Shown: in pieces, positions 10,745-22,425 of the stretch
Layout: every line of letters begins with the position of its first letter
Position numbering within the stretch: the stretch's first letter is position 1
NCBI GenBank assembly: GCA_963422465.1
Contig: OY730174.1
Coordinates: forward strand, 3,064,914-3,128,913
Origin: Lichina pygmaea
Lineage: Eukaryota; Ascomycota; Lichinomycetes; Lichinales; Lichinaceae
DNA length: 64,000 nucleotides
Direction of reading: 5' to 3'
The notes under the pieces: model-generated
Seen by the model: only the letters and a program-made list of their open reading frames with translations
Told to the model about the DNA's origin: nothing
Databases searched by the model: none
Program-made: the position numbers and the translations under genes

Positions 10745-13044
10745 GACAGTGTTAATAAGTGATTGGAATATCGCTGGTGTATTCGTAAGACTGAATGGCA
10801 TCACAGTATACTTGTAGTGCCTGTACCTCGTACGAAAAGCTGTCTTCTATTCCTTGCTGTCTTTCATCCTAACCAGGTTGAAAGTACCTTGAATATCAAA
10901 CTTGGTAAACTATTTGGCTTCTTGGATCCAGTCTTGGATTTCTGATATCAATGGCAGCAGGTAGCAGTTTTTCACTGTGATCATATTTAGCCGCTGATAA
11001 TCAACACACAGTTGAAGTTTGCCATCTTTCTTTAGCACAAACAATATCAGGTATCCAGCTGGTGATGTTGAAAGTTTTATGAACTCTTTCGCTAGGTTCT
11101 TATCCAGGTAATCTCTCAGGGCCTCAAGCTTTTTTGCTGACAGAGTATAGATAGAGCTATGTGTGGGTTTTTTTCCATCTTCCAGTGGAATCTTGTGGTC
11201 CCACTCCTGATGTTCTGGTAGCATCATGATCACTGTTTCTTCAAACATCTCCTGGTATTCTTTATACTCACTTGGCAACTGCGGTGCCTGAGTCTTGCCC
11301 ACAGTATCTTACGTAGTGCAAAGTTGTTGAGTTTGGGGTTTTATCCAGACCACACAGGTCTGCCTATAGTGGTGGTATTTCTTCCAACATGTCAGTGAGA
11401 TTTCTTTAATTGTCACCCGTGGTTCTGACATGACTAGTGTTTTGTCCAGAAAGACTAGTTACTTTCTTCTCCAGTCAATCCTTGAGTTTTGTTTTTCCAA
11501 CCACAGAAGTCCCAATATAACTTTGTGTAGTATTCGGACCAAGTCGAATTTCTCTGTTCTGATTGTTGTGCTATGGACACTCAGTCTCAGACTCTTGGTC
11601 TCCTTCATCGCTTGTCTCTTGTCTTTGGAGAGTGGTGTTCCATCCACCACTGTCAACTGGTAGGGGTCTTTCTTGCCTTCGACTGGAACTTTGTTTCTTC
11701 TGGCAAAGCTTTCTGACATGAAGTTGCCAGTTGCACCAGAGTTGATCATGGCCTTAGCCAACCACCTATTGACTCTGATCTTGATGTGAAAGTGCAGGCT
11801 GCAGGCTGTCACATCAAGGCTCAGCTTGACTTCTTCCTCCCAGGGTGTTGTCTTGCCTGCTCTTCTGACCCCAGTTTTGGAGAGCACTGCTAGTTTTTTG
11901 AGCTGCCTAGGCCCTGGGCCTGACACTCTACCACGTGTTGTTTGCATTGTGTGGTGAGGCATTGTTCCCACAGATCTTGGTTGCAATTGTCTTGTTCAGG
12001 GTTAACCCTTTGGATGTACATATTCCATCACACTTCCACCTCAGACTCTGGGAACCACATCTTCTTTCTTTTCTCTAGAAGGTGTTCCTTGCAGTGGTTG
12101 TCTTCGCACACCTTCCAATAAGGTTATCCGCAGGCTGCTGTTGTAGTCTGGTGTAGGTCCACTTGTGTGGTGATGTCTCTGACCTGTGTGTTGCTGAGGG
12201 TATTGTCAACTCATCATGATACTTGTGTCTCCTCTATTTCTGATAGGGTCACATCCTGTCATCAAAGGACAGGTTTGTCAGAGACTGGTGGTGGCTTGAC
12301 TTTCTTGTTGTCAGCCAGTTCCTCTATATAGCTGGTTGCATCAAACTCGGAGATTAGGTCTTCCTCCCAGTGGATTCTGTCAACCTTTCTCTAGACCTTG
12401 TTGAGGTGATCCAAGGTTTCCTGAAGTATGTTCTTGAGTTTTTTGGTGTTTTGTCAGAGGTTGTTCTTCTCTCTGAGGAGTGCCACCTCAGAGTGATTGT
12501 GGGGCAGTGTGCCTTGGGGAACTCTCTGGAGCTTCTCTATCTCCTTGCCTTTCCAGGCACTTGTGGTGTTCAACTGCTTCCCTTTGCCCTTCTTGTTCTT
12601 CTTCTTGCTCCTGCAGTTCACCGCAAGATGGCCCACTTTCTGACAGTTGTAACACTTCTGTGTCTTCTTTTTTTGTAGTTCTGCCATGTTGATTTCTATG
12701 GGTACCAAGCTGTAGTTATCTTTGGTGAGTGTTGGCTTTTTCTTCAGCCATGGTTTTGTCTGCTTGCCTCACTTCTCAAGCTCTCTCTCAAACTGTCAGT
12801 CATCAATGTGAGCTGCAGTCTTGATTATTTCATAGAGCTTGGTGGGTTGGTCTTCTCGCATGATGTCATCCTTGACTTGTTCCTTAAGGTCTTAGTAGAA
12901 TAGTGCTGTTAGTGTGCTATCCCCCCACTAGGTTCTTACTGCTAGTTGTTGGAACTTTGCTGCGAATTCTGATACTGATCCAGTTTGCTGTAGTGCTTGG
13001 AGCTTTTGTTCCACATCTCTTTCCTTATCAAGAATCCTGAACAT
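10745..13044 (-). pseudogene. G2c gag-pol remnant
   Basis: Gag C-terminal half with knuckle CYNCQKVGHLAVNC (about 12665-12620), protease with INSGATGNFMSESF (Asp of the DSG motif replaced by Asn, near 11740), and the RT N-terminal part (QLCVDYQRLN, near 11000) up to about 10745. It shares two in-frame TGA codons with intact G2: after ELEK at the gag break, and before VDDT/VDNT. It retains the A AAA AAC heptamer (11899-11893) followed by TAG. Confidence 0.82.
11893..11899 (-). promoter_or_regulatory. Slippery heptamer A AAA AAC at the gag/pol overlap of G2c
   Basis: Same heptamer, frame and adjacent TAG stop as in G2 at 33611-33605, kept despite heavy decay around it. Confidence 0.6.
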
Positions 13045-13640
13045 TGTTACAACCCCTGGGACAGGAGACACTTATTTATAGGCAATCAGACTATGGGCCA
13101 GGCAAGAGGACACCATGGAAGTCAAGTGACTAACCAACAAGGGGTCACGTGACTGTCGAGACACACGGGTGGCTTGACGCAGTATACATGAAGTATCAAG
13201 ACAATCTCACCAGTCTTGATGCAGGATGCAGGAAGTATCAAGACAGCCTCACCAGTCTTGACGCAGGATGCATAAAGCATCAAGACAATCTCACCTGTCT
13301 TGACACAGGGTGTATAACATGGTGGGACTGTCAAGACAATCTCACCTGTCTCAACATCAAGACTGTCAAGACAATCTTGATTGTCTTGACTGGCCAGTAC
13401 TATATAGTCTGGTGATAGTTCCCTTATGGAATGATCATCTTCAACTCATGTTGTGATCCAGACAACTAGATCTACTTCAATACAATCTTGTATGAAGCCA
13501 CTGATCAGGTGTCATCACCACCACATTCTACCAAACCCCTTCACACTCCTTGACACTTCTCTCCTGCGAGAACCAACCTGCCTTCCACCTCTCACCCTAA
13601 TCCTATACTTGGATAGGACAGTACAGTACAGACCACAACA
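13045..13640 (+). repeat. 5' LTR of G1-b
   Basis: 596 bp, TGTTACAACC to CCACAACA. Units of about 40-50 bp built from CAAGACAATCTCACC and its complement fill 13150-13350, followed by a 26-nt near-perfect palindrome at 13365-13390 (12-bp arms GTCAAGACAATC, TT loop). A TATATAG box lies at 13401-13407. The sister 3' LTR starts at 22426. Confidence 0.9.
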
Positions 13641-13642
13641 CT

Positions 13643-13650
13643 TTGAAGAC
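13643..13650 (+). promoter_or_regulatory. Putative self-priming primer-binding site of G1
   Basis: TTGAAGAC lies two bases after the LTR end and only 8 bp before the gag start. No tRNA-type TGG start is present. Its complement GTCTTCAA lies in the LTR about 36 nt downstream of TATATAG (22818-22825 in the 3' LTR; one transition in the 5' LTR at 13437-13444). Role inferred from the Tf1 mechanism. Confidence 0.5.
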
Positions 13651-14571
13651 CCTCAAGGATAAGTACCTCAGAAGCAACCAACCTCAACTTCCCAGATAGA
13701 AAGATTAGTGTTGCCAAGCCAGACCTGTTCTACAGCAAAAGAAACAAGGTTGACAACTGGCTCATGCAACTCCAAGTCTACTTCCAATTCCAACCAGAGA
13801 CAAAGCTGCCTAAGAAGAAGTGGCCCCTCTTCGCAGCCACTTACATAAGAGGTAATGCTTATTGATGGATCAAGCCCTACATCAACAGACACCTCTCAGG
13901 AAACAGAGACCACAACAGCACAACAGAATGGATGACAAAATAGACACAATTCAAGGACAAGATCAAGAGAATCCTTGGACTATCTAACAAAGACAAAGTA
14001 GCTATACAAATGATCCAGCACATCAAACAACAACACTCAGCCGCAGAGTACACCACACAGTTCAAACAATACTCAGTACTGACTGATTAGGACAACAACA
14101 CCCTGATGGTCATGTACCAACATGGACTCAAGGAAAACATGAAGGATGAAATCACCTTTGACAGACAAGCGGTTGATACACTGGACAAACTCATCACACA
14201 AGCAATCAACATCAATAACAAACTGTTCAAGCGAGTGATAGAGAAACACCACGACAGAGGATACAGCCACCCCGCATAGTATGTGAGCAACCACTACAAG
14301 CTGCCTAACAAGGTGCTACCACATAATCTATATAGCTATGCACCCATGGAACTGGATGCAGTCCACCACAAGAGAAAGTTCACAAAGGGAAGAAACAACA
14401 AAAAAGGGAAAGCACTGAAGTGCTATACTTGTGGCAAGCTAGGCCACATAGTGAAAGACTGTTGTTCAAAAAACAAGGTGCACTGACAGCAACTTAATAC
14501 ACTTGATGGAGACTGCAATATCATCAAGCCAGAGGACTCACCAGGAGAGGCTCAGCTATCCCTTGAACAAT

Positions 14572-16205
14572 TTATTTATTTATTTGATTCTTACACTGGT
14601 AGTAGCTTTACAGCTATGCAGTTCTTCTAGCTAATAGTGAACTCCTTCAGAAAACCTTTGAAGGGATAAAAACTGAAGGCAGGGTGTGACTAGGGAATGT
14701 AACAAAAGAAATCTTGAAGTTTCTGGTAAGAGAACAGAATCTAGGTATTGGATTGGGAATAGTGGAGTTTGAAAGCTAGATTAAACTGGTTTAGTCTTTT
14801 CAAAGACATAAACCAGTACAAGAACTTCTGTAGTAGGTCTGGGTTTGAAATAATAGTGGTGAAGTCTTGGGGATTAAAAGAGACTTGTTGTCTTTGTCTT
14901 GAATAAAGAGAGCATGAAGAGGTGATATGTTTTGCAGTTTCTTCTGCTTGGCCACACACACATAGTGGGGTAGGGAAGTCAGGAACTCCAGCTCTGAAAA
15001 GAAAACTTGCCAGACCAATTCTTCCAGTCCTGATTTGCAGTAGTAGACTTGCCTCAGCTTTCTGTAACTCTTTGTAGAGCTTCAGATTGTTTTTGTGTAG
15101 CTTTTGACAGAAAGTCTGCCAGCCTGGATAGCTTCTTCTTTTCTTCTCTTCCTATTGGTCTTCTCACTCTTTAGTAAAGAGCTTTTGTAGTTCTTTCTTT
15201 GAACTAGCCTGGTTAGTAGTTATTTGACTTAACCAAGTGAATTTCCACTTAGGAGAGATAGTTGAGGATTCCTTTAAAGGTTTCTTCAAGAGAGAGGCAT
15301 AGCTGGAAATAGTGGAAAAGATACTGTCAAGAAAGTATTTGAGAGGGGAGTTTTGAATAGAAGAAAGAAAACAGGCAGTGTGAAATTTAAAGTATAGGTC
15401 TAGAGGTAAAAGAAAAAGCTCACTCTCTAATAGAAAAGAAGGAGTGGCTTTGAAGACACCCCCAATAAGTCTTAGGCATCTGTTTTGAAATGAAACAAGA
15501 GAAGAGATATTGGAGGATTTTCTTAGAGAGTTAAACCAGATCCCCACTGCATAGCTCAGTAGAGATCTCAGTATAGCAGTGTACACCAGACGTGATATGT
15601 GAACTGGAAAGCCCCAAGTAGAATAGGAAGTTCTAGAAAGAGAAGAGAGTGCTTTCTGTGCTTTTTGAAGAATAATCCTCTGGTGTTTGTGCCAGTGGAG
15701 CTTTGCATCTAGGTACACTCCAAGTACTCACACTTCTTCTTTTGGTTTGAGAATCATATTCCCCAGTCTGAGCTTGAGCTGAAGATTGTCTGATCTTCTT
15801 CTGGAAAAATGAAGTATTTTATATTTCTCAGGAGAGAAGACTATTCCATGTCTTGCAGCCCATGATAGACATTTGAGGTATGTGTTCTTTAACTTCAGAA
15901 GGTTACTTTTCAAGGAGTGACCAAAAGCAAGCAGATTTGTATCATCTGCAAACCCCAGGGCAGATACACCAGAAGAGGGAGTATGCACAGTCTCATGCAA
16001 TTCAGAAATGTAGAATAGAAAAAGAATAGGGGATAATGGAGAACCTTGAGGAACTCCACAATGAATAGGAATTGAACAAGACTCAGAATCATCAAAGACA
16101 AGAGTGGTAGAGCGCTTATCACAGAAGGAGTAGATCCAGGAAGCTAGCTAGGCAGGTATTCCTTTTCTTTTCAGAATTTGCTGTAGTATCTTGGGGAGAA
16201 CATCT
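14572..16205 (-). mobile_element. LINE C, 5'-truncated, inserted in G1-b gag
   Basis: 3' part of the LINE, from RT to the A/T-rich tail (14572-14581). CTTGAACAAT flanks it at 14562-14571 and 16206-16215 as the TSD. The uninterrupted site is visible in G1-c near 39390-39430, confirming that nothing else was lost. Confidence 0.92.
14741..16200 (-). pseudogene. LINE C ORF2 partial: RT to C-terminal finger
   Basis: Open blocks 16000-15728 (RT with GFADDTNLLAFG), 15718-15164 and 14959-14741 (CGQAEETAKHITSSC finger). Breaks include CGA to TGA after KPKEEV at about 15727, where LINE D, H and K keep CGA, and a stop inside the EEKKRRSYPGW region. It is not functional. Confidence 0.83.
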
Positions 16206-19075
16206 CTTGAACAATAGGACAACTACAATCAGATATTGGAAGCAGCCCACCAACTGGCAACATCAGGAGGCAAGAACCTACCAGAACAGACAGGTCAGGA
16301 CAAGAGACAGGAGCTCTTAACCACCTCTGATAGGGACCAAGACAAACCCACGTCTATCAAAGAAGAAATACTGCGAGGAAGCTATGCTTACAGCATGGAC
16401 TCACAAAACCTACAGCACAGCGAACTACAGTGGAGGTTTTGCACAAAGCACTACTGCACTTACCACAAACAACTACAAAGGTACATGGGACATTCACCTT
16501 ACCGCACCATCTGCCACAAACATTGGGTCAATTGCAAGAAGGATGTGTGTGAAACCCATCTCTGGGACAAACACCAACACACTATATTCCCTGGGCACAC
16601 ACATGATTCACACAAACACCTCATGTTCCTACAGTAAGGCAATAACCACAACTGCTATGTCAACAATTGGCAGTACTGCCTCAGGCCTGGATGTGACAAC
16701 TATCAGCAAGACAAATTCATGAACAGATTTCTCAGAACTGATAGGAATAGCTGAACCTATTGCCCAGTCAGTGGAAAGATACTTCAATCAGGAAAAGACT
16801 GAACTCTCTTGTCAAGGGGTGACATTGGGAGCTCAACAACATGACCCCTAGCAACACAAAGCACCTGCGATTGCCTGTGTCACTACACGCCAACATGCTG
16901 ATACAGACATACACACTTGTTGACTCTGGAGCCAGTGGAAACTATATCTCAAGACAACTTTATAATACCCTCAGCACTGGAAAGAGACATAAGCGACAGC
17001 CCTATCACCTTGTGATAGCAAATGGACAGACAGAGCTAGTCTGCCATGAGACACAGCCAATGGAAATAGTTACCAGACACTATGCTGAAAGAATCCACCT
17101 TGATATTGTTGAGTTAGCCACTCAGGATATCTATTTGGGGATGCCTTGGCTAAAGAAGTATAACCCAGTTGTTAACTGGAAGACAGAAGTACTCACATTT
17201 AGGAACTGCACTAACAACACAGCTCAGACCTGTTACCAGCCGCAGAAGGTGTAGACAGATGAGGGAAGAAGTTCTTAGTGGAACCTCACTAACAGAAAGG
17301 ACAACTCTCAAGAGAAGAGGTCTGCCTTGACAGGCACACCCCAGAATCAGGTGGCCAAACAGTCAGAGATGAACAGAGAGGAAGTTGTTAACTCTCTGGA
17401 GATCCCTGAAGAGTACTGACCTGGGTATGATAACCTTTTTCAGGAAGAGACAACAACAGTAGTGTTGCCTAAACACTAACCTTGGGATCATGAGATCAAG
17501 TTGCAACCAGGGACAGAGCCAGAATTTAGACCAATTTACCAGTTATCAGAGAAAGAGCTCCAAGTACTTTGTGAGTACCTGGAGGAAAACCTGAAAAAGA
17601 GTTTCATTCAAGAATCTCAATCACCAGCAGGATACCCAATACTATTTACACTAAAGAAAGACAGAAGTCTTCAACTTTGTGTGGACTACAGGAAACTCAA
17701 CAACATTACTATCAAAAACTGATATCTGTTGCCAAATGTGAACAAATTGCGAGACAGGATCAGCCAAGCCACAATCTTTACCAAGCTGGACTTGAAAGGA
17801 GTATACAACCTGATACGCATGAAAGAAGGAGAAGAATGGAAAACAGTCTTCAGAACCTGATATGGACACTACAAGTATCTGGTTATGCCATTCAGACTCA
17901 CGAACACACTAGCAACATGTCAAGTATTGATCAACAATGTCATCAGAGCACACCTGGACTAAACAGCTATCACCTACTTGGACAACATTCTTGTCTACTT
18001 GAACACACAACAGGAACATACCAAACATGTGAAGAATGTTCTACGATGCCTACAAAAGGTAGGGCTCAAGCTCAACCTAAAGAAATACAAGTTCAACAAA
18101 CTGGAAGTTGAATTCCTCAGATATATCATAGGAATCAAAGGGATCAAGATCAACCCTGAGAAAATCAAAGTGATTCAGCAATAGCCAACACCAACATCAG
18201 TTAAGGAAGTACAAGCCTTCCTAGAATTTACCAACTTCAACTGACAGTTCATGAAGAACTACTCACAGATAGCAACACCACTGACAGAACTCACAAAGAA
18301 GAATATGGAGTACCAGTGGATGGAGAGACAACAAAAAGTATTCCAGCAGCTCAAGGACACTTGCACCAAGGAACCAGTTCTCCTCAACTTCAAGACAGGC
18401 CAACCAACACAAATCAAGACAGACACTTCAGATCAGGCAGTAGGAGTATGTCTATGCCAACAGGCAGACAGCAAGTGGCACCCAGTTGCCTACTACTCAC
18501 GAAAAATGACACAAGTAGAACAAAACTATAATATCCACAACAAAGAGCTACTGGCAGTCATCAACACACTTGAACACTGGAGAGTGTACGTGGAAAGCAG
18601 TTCTGAACTCACTGTTCTCACAGACCACAAGAATCTGACAATGTTCACAACAACCAAGAAGCTGAACAGATGGCAAGTTAGATAGGCTGAACTTCTAGGG
18701 CAATACAAGTTCAAGATCTTGTACACCCCCAGACAAGACAACAGGAGAGCAGACACACTAAGCTGATGAAAAGACCACATGGAAGATAATGAACACCAAG
18801 GAACAATCTTACAGCAGGACCAGCAAGGAAACCTGGTGCCTTGACCACAGATCAACAAGCTTACAGCAGAAGATACTGAAGAATTAATAAGGAACTACCA
18901 TGACAACCCAGCACATAGTCACCCAGGAATCACCAAGACTACAGACCTTATCCAACAGGCAGGGAATAATATCATCAACCTCTAACAAAATGTCACAAGC
19001 TACATCAGCAAATGTCTACTGTGCCAGAAAAACAAACACAGAAGACACAAGCCATATAGAGAAGGACACCTGAAC

Positions 19076-20983
19076 ATGATACTGAGAGGACTGTGGGAAG
19101 ATGTGTCAATAGACTTTATCACAAAGTTACCCAAGTCCAAAGACCCAGTCACAGGAATCACCTACAACTTGATTATAGTGATAGTGGACAGATTCACAAA
19201 ATATCTAATAGTGGTACCATTCAAGAAGACCCACACAGCAGAACAGTTGGGACACCTCTTACTGGACAGATTGGTCAGAGACCACAGAGTTCCAATCATG
19301 ATTATTACAGACAGAGACAAACTCTTCATGTCCAACTACTGGAAGACAATCAGTGCAGCTATGGGAACAAAACCTGGACTATTGCCAGATATCCAGATGG
19401 GCTTTAGGAAAGGAAGATCCACAGAAGCAGCACTTTTCCTTCTAACCTCCCAAGTGGAAAAAGTCTGGAAGGAAGGCATGGTTGCATCCCTACTCTCACT
19501 GGATATCTTAGAAGCCTATGACAGAGTTCTCCCCAAGATACTACAGCAAATTCTGAAAAGAAAAGGAATACCTGCCTGGCTAGCTTCCTGGATCTACTCC
19601 TTCTGTGATAAGCGCTCTACCACTCTTGTCTTTGATGATTCTGAGTCTTATTCTATTCCTATTCATTGTGGAGTTTCTCAAGATTCTCCATTATCCCCTA
19701 TTCTTTTTCTATTCTACATTTCTGAATTGCATAAGACTGTGCATACTCCCTCTTCTGGTGTATCTGCCCTGGGGTTTGCAGATGATACAAATCTGCTTGC
19801 TTTTAGTCACTCCTTGAAAAGTAACCTTCTGAAGTTAAAGAACACACACCACAAATGTCTATCCTGGGCTGCAAGACATGGAATAGTCTTCTCACCTGAG
19901 AAATATGAAATACTTCATTTTTCCAGAAGATCAGACAATCTTCAGCTCAAGCTCAGACTGGGGAATGTGATTCTCAAACCAAAAGAAGAAGTGCGAGTAC
20001 TTGGAGTGTACCTAGATGCAAAGCTCCACTGGCACAAACACCAGAGGATTATTCTTCAAAAAGCACAGAAAGCACTCTCTTCTTTTTCTAGAACTTCCTA
20101 TTCTACTTGGGGCTTTCCAGTTCACACATCATGTCTGGTGTACACTGCTATACTGAGATCTCTACTGAGCTATGCAGTGGGGATCTGGTTTAACTCTCTA
20201 AGAAAATCCTCCAATATCTCTTCTCTTGTTTCATTTCAAAACAGATGCCTAAGACTTATTCAGGGTGCCTTCAAAGCCACTCCTTCTTTTCTATTAGAGA
20301 GTGAGCTTTTTCTTCTACCTCTAGACCTATACTTTAAATTTCGCACTGCCTGTTTTCTTTCTTCTATTCAAAACTCCCCTCTCAAATACTTTCTTGACAG
20401 TATCTTTTCCACTATTTCCAGCTATACCTCTCTCTTGAAGAAACCTTTAAAGGAATCCTCAACTATCTCTTCTAAGTGGAAATTCACTTGGTTAAGTCAA
20501 ATAACTACTAACCAGGCTAGTTCAAAGAAAGAACTACAAAAGCTCTTTACTAAAGAGTGGGAAGACCAATGGGAAGAGAAGAAAAGAAGAAGCTATCCAG
20601 GCTGGCAGACTTTCTGTCAAAAGCCACACAAAAACAATCTGAAGCTCTACAAAGAGTTACAGAAAGCTGAGGCAAGTCTGCTACTGCAAATCAGGACTGG
20701 AAGAATTGGTCTGGCAAGTTTTCTTTTCAGAGCTGGAGTTCCTGACTTCCCTACCCCACTATGTGTGTGTGGCCAAGCAGAAGAAACTGCAAAACATATC
20801 ACCTCTTCATGCTCTCTTTATTCAAGACAAAGACAACAAGTCTCTTTTAATCCCCAAGACTTCACCACTATTATTTCAAACCCAGAGCTACTACAGAAGT
20901 TCTTGTACTGGTTTATGTCTTTGAAAAGACTAAACCAGTTTAATCTAGCTTTCAAACTCCACTATTCCCAATCCAATACCTAG
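19076..20983 (+). pseudogene. Chimeric ORF: G1 integrase core fused in frame to LINE D RT
   Basis: 635 codons: about 100 residues of gypsy integrase (first Asp in DFITKLP, second in ITDRDKLFM, no catalytic Glu), then LINE RT from GLLPDIQMGF through GFADDTNLLAF to the C-terminal CVCGQAEETAKHITSSC finger. It arose because LINE D inserted in the same frame. The LINE half lacks RT motifs upstream of the FRKGRS block, so no enzyme activity is expected. It is an accident of nesting, but any gene caller will report it. Confidence 0.85.
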
Positions 20984-21162
20984 ATTCTCTTCTCTTACCA
21001 GAAACTTCAAGATTCCTTTTGTTACATTCCCTAGTCACACCCTGCCTTCAGTTTTTATCCCTTCAAAGGTTTTCTGAAGGAGTTCACTATTAGCTAGAAG
21101 ATCTGCATGGCTGTAAAGCTACTACCAGTGTAAGAATCAAATAAAATAAAAAAAATAAAATA
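19375..21162 (+). mobile_element. LINE D, 5'-truncated, inserted in G1-b integrase
   Basis: Begins inside RT (LLPDIQMGFRKGRSTEAALF) and ends with the family 3' tail. The TSD GGAACAAAACC lies at 19364-19374 and 21163-21173. It keeps an open frame through RT and the C-terminal finger to the stop at 20983, so it is a relatively young copy. Confidence 0.93.
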
Positions 21163-21456
21163 GGAACAAAACCCAAAATGTCTACAGCCTATCACCCACA
21201 AACTGACAGCCAGACAGAGTGAGCAAACCAAGTCCTGGAGACTTACTTACAGTATTACATCAACCAGACCCACAGCAATTGGGTACAGTTATTACTGGTG
21301 GCACAGCTGGCAATCAACCAGTACAGATCAGACTCAACAAAGGAATCACTATTCTTTGCTAATTTTGGACAACATGCAAACATCAGAATACCAAGTAGAG
21401 CTTCACCAAACATGGAGAAAGCACTCCAACATAACAAGCTCCTATGACAAACACAC

Positions 21457-21939
21457 ATGATGATGAGGCACTATCTTCAAGAAACCTCAGAAAAAATGCA
21501 GCACCAAATAGACAAGAAATTGAAAATGGCACCTCAGCTAAAGAAGGGGGATAAAGTCTACCTCCTCACAAAAAATTGGAAAGTCAAGAAACCAAGAACA
21601 AAGAAACTGGACCATGTCAAGGTCAGACTATTTTCAATCAAAGAAAGAACTGGACCAGTCAACATCAGACTGCGACTACTGAGAGACGCTCAGGTACACC
21701 CAAACTTTCACATCTCAATGATTGAATTAGCTGACCAGAGCACACCCTTGCAGGAAACATTTCATTACCAACCAGAGGAAGAACAGGAATTCAAGGTCAA
21801 ACAGATCTTGAAGAAAAAAGGTCAGCAATACCTTGTCAAGTGGAAAAACTACCCAGACTCAGAAAATACCTGGGAACCACTCAGGAATCTTGCAAACTGC
21901 CAGCTTCTCCTGCAGCAGTTCTGGCAGGAGCAGGACTGA
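21457..21939 (+). pseudogene. G1-b integrase C-terminal region and chromodomain block
   Basis: 160-codon open block: KKGDKVYLLTKNWK, the GPY-like segment, VHPNFHISMIE, then chromodomain EEEQEFKVKQILKKKGQQY and YLVKWKNYPDSENTWEPLRN. It ends QFWQEQD at the pol stop. Its last part overlaps the end of the antisense ORF. It is the best-preserved part of G1 pol. Confidence 0.85.
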
Positions 21940-22381
21940 ACAGCTTGGCCTGCAGCACAGACATGTCAATGACTGTTGCTGACAAGTCTTCACTATCTGC
22001 CTCTATTTCAGCAACAAGGCACTGGAGCTTCTTCTTTGCTTGACCCTCAGCACCTTTGAGAACCTTCCACTTTCAGGACACACAAGCCTGCAGCTTGGCA
22101 AGCTACTCAACAAGAGTATCCCGCTTGGCCTTGTCAACAGCCAAATCCTCACAAAGGTTATCTTGGGTCATGTTCAGTGACTCCCAAGAAAGTGACACAC
22201 AGGACTTCCCACGACAAGTGCACTCAGCGCACTTCAACTTATTGTTGTTGTCAGATATTTGGAAGCAGGGCTTGTGGTTCAAAACACAGAAGTCACACAG
22301 AGCAAGTGACACAAAGTTATAATCACAGATCTGGGCTGCCAGTTGTTTTTGGTAAGCAGAGGCACGTGATTTTGCAGACAT
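21880..22381 (-). pseudogene. Antisense accessory ORF of G1-b, Zn(II)2Cys6-like
   Basis: Starts at ATG 22381 (MSAKSRASAYQKQ), 45 bp from the 3' LTR, and reads toward pol. Six cysteines have spacing C-x2-C-x6-C-x11-C-x2-C-x6-C (CDFCVLNHKPC, then CAECTCRGKSC), the fungal Zn(II)2Cys6 pattern. A helical Lys/Gln/Leu-rich region follows. In-frame stops after DTLVE (about 22103) and once more downstream break it. The frame ends near the chromodomain, overlapping pol antisense. G1-c carries the same ORF and G2 a divergent equivalent. A DNA-binding role is inferred from the Cys pattern alone. Confidence 0.65.
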
Positions 22382-22410
22382 ACTCAAGAATTCATCAGGA
22401 CAATGAATAA

Positions 22411-22425
22411 AGGAGAGGAGGGTAG
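22411..22425 (+). promoter_or_regulatory. Polypurine tract of G1-b
   Basis: AGGAGAGGAGGGTAG directly abuts the 3' LTR start at 22426, the position where plus-strand cDNA synthesis is primed. Confidence 0.75.

Larger units (their letters stand above)
10736..13044 (-). mobile_element. G2c, internal fragment of a second gypsy family (gag to RT)
   Basis: Collinear with the intact G2 element from its RT (about 32440) to gag (about 34740). It is bounded on the left by G1-a's 5' LTR and on the right by G1-b's 5' LTR. No LTR of its own remains. Many transitions and stops relative to G2 mark it as old. Confidence 0.88.
13659..16800 (+). pseudogene. G1-b gag, split by LINE C
   Basis: The start codon has become ATA (13659-13661). 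Capsid-like sequence carries stops shared with G1-a/c/d, including TGA before WIKPYIN at about 13864. The knuckle CYTCGKLGHIVKDC is at 14425-14466 within the open block 14283-14486. After LINE C, gag resumes at 16216 with a His/Thr/Asn-rich region (16236-16722). Gag would assemble the particle and bind RNA. Confidence 0.83.
16801..21939 (+). pseudogene. G1-b pol: protease, RT, RNase H, integrase, chromodomain; split by LINE D
   Basis: Protease with LVDSGASGNYISR (16910-16950) and YLGMPWLKKYNPVVNW. RT with [12 protein letters not shown] and the catalytic box YLDN at 17975-17986. RNase H (IKTDTSDQAVGVCLCQ, NKELLAVINTLEHW, LTDHKNLTMF) at 18251-18685. Integrase with HHCC-like sequence, DFITKLPKSKDP and ITDRDKLFMSNYWK, interrupted at 19374 and resuming at 21174 with STAYHPQTDSQTE-like sequence. 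Chromodomain at 21780-21900 (YLVKWKNYPDSENTWEPL). Several stops, the RT Asp-to-Asn change and LINE D make it dead. A chromodomain would target integration to modified chromatin. Confidence 0.85.

Noticed and set aside
13150-13390. Spaced direct repeats resembling a CRISPR array
   Set aside because: Units are imperfect, lie inside an LTR with TG...CA ends, and recur in the partner LTR. There are no cas genes and the sequence is fungal.
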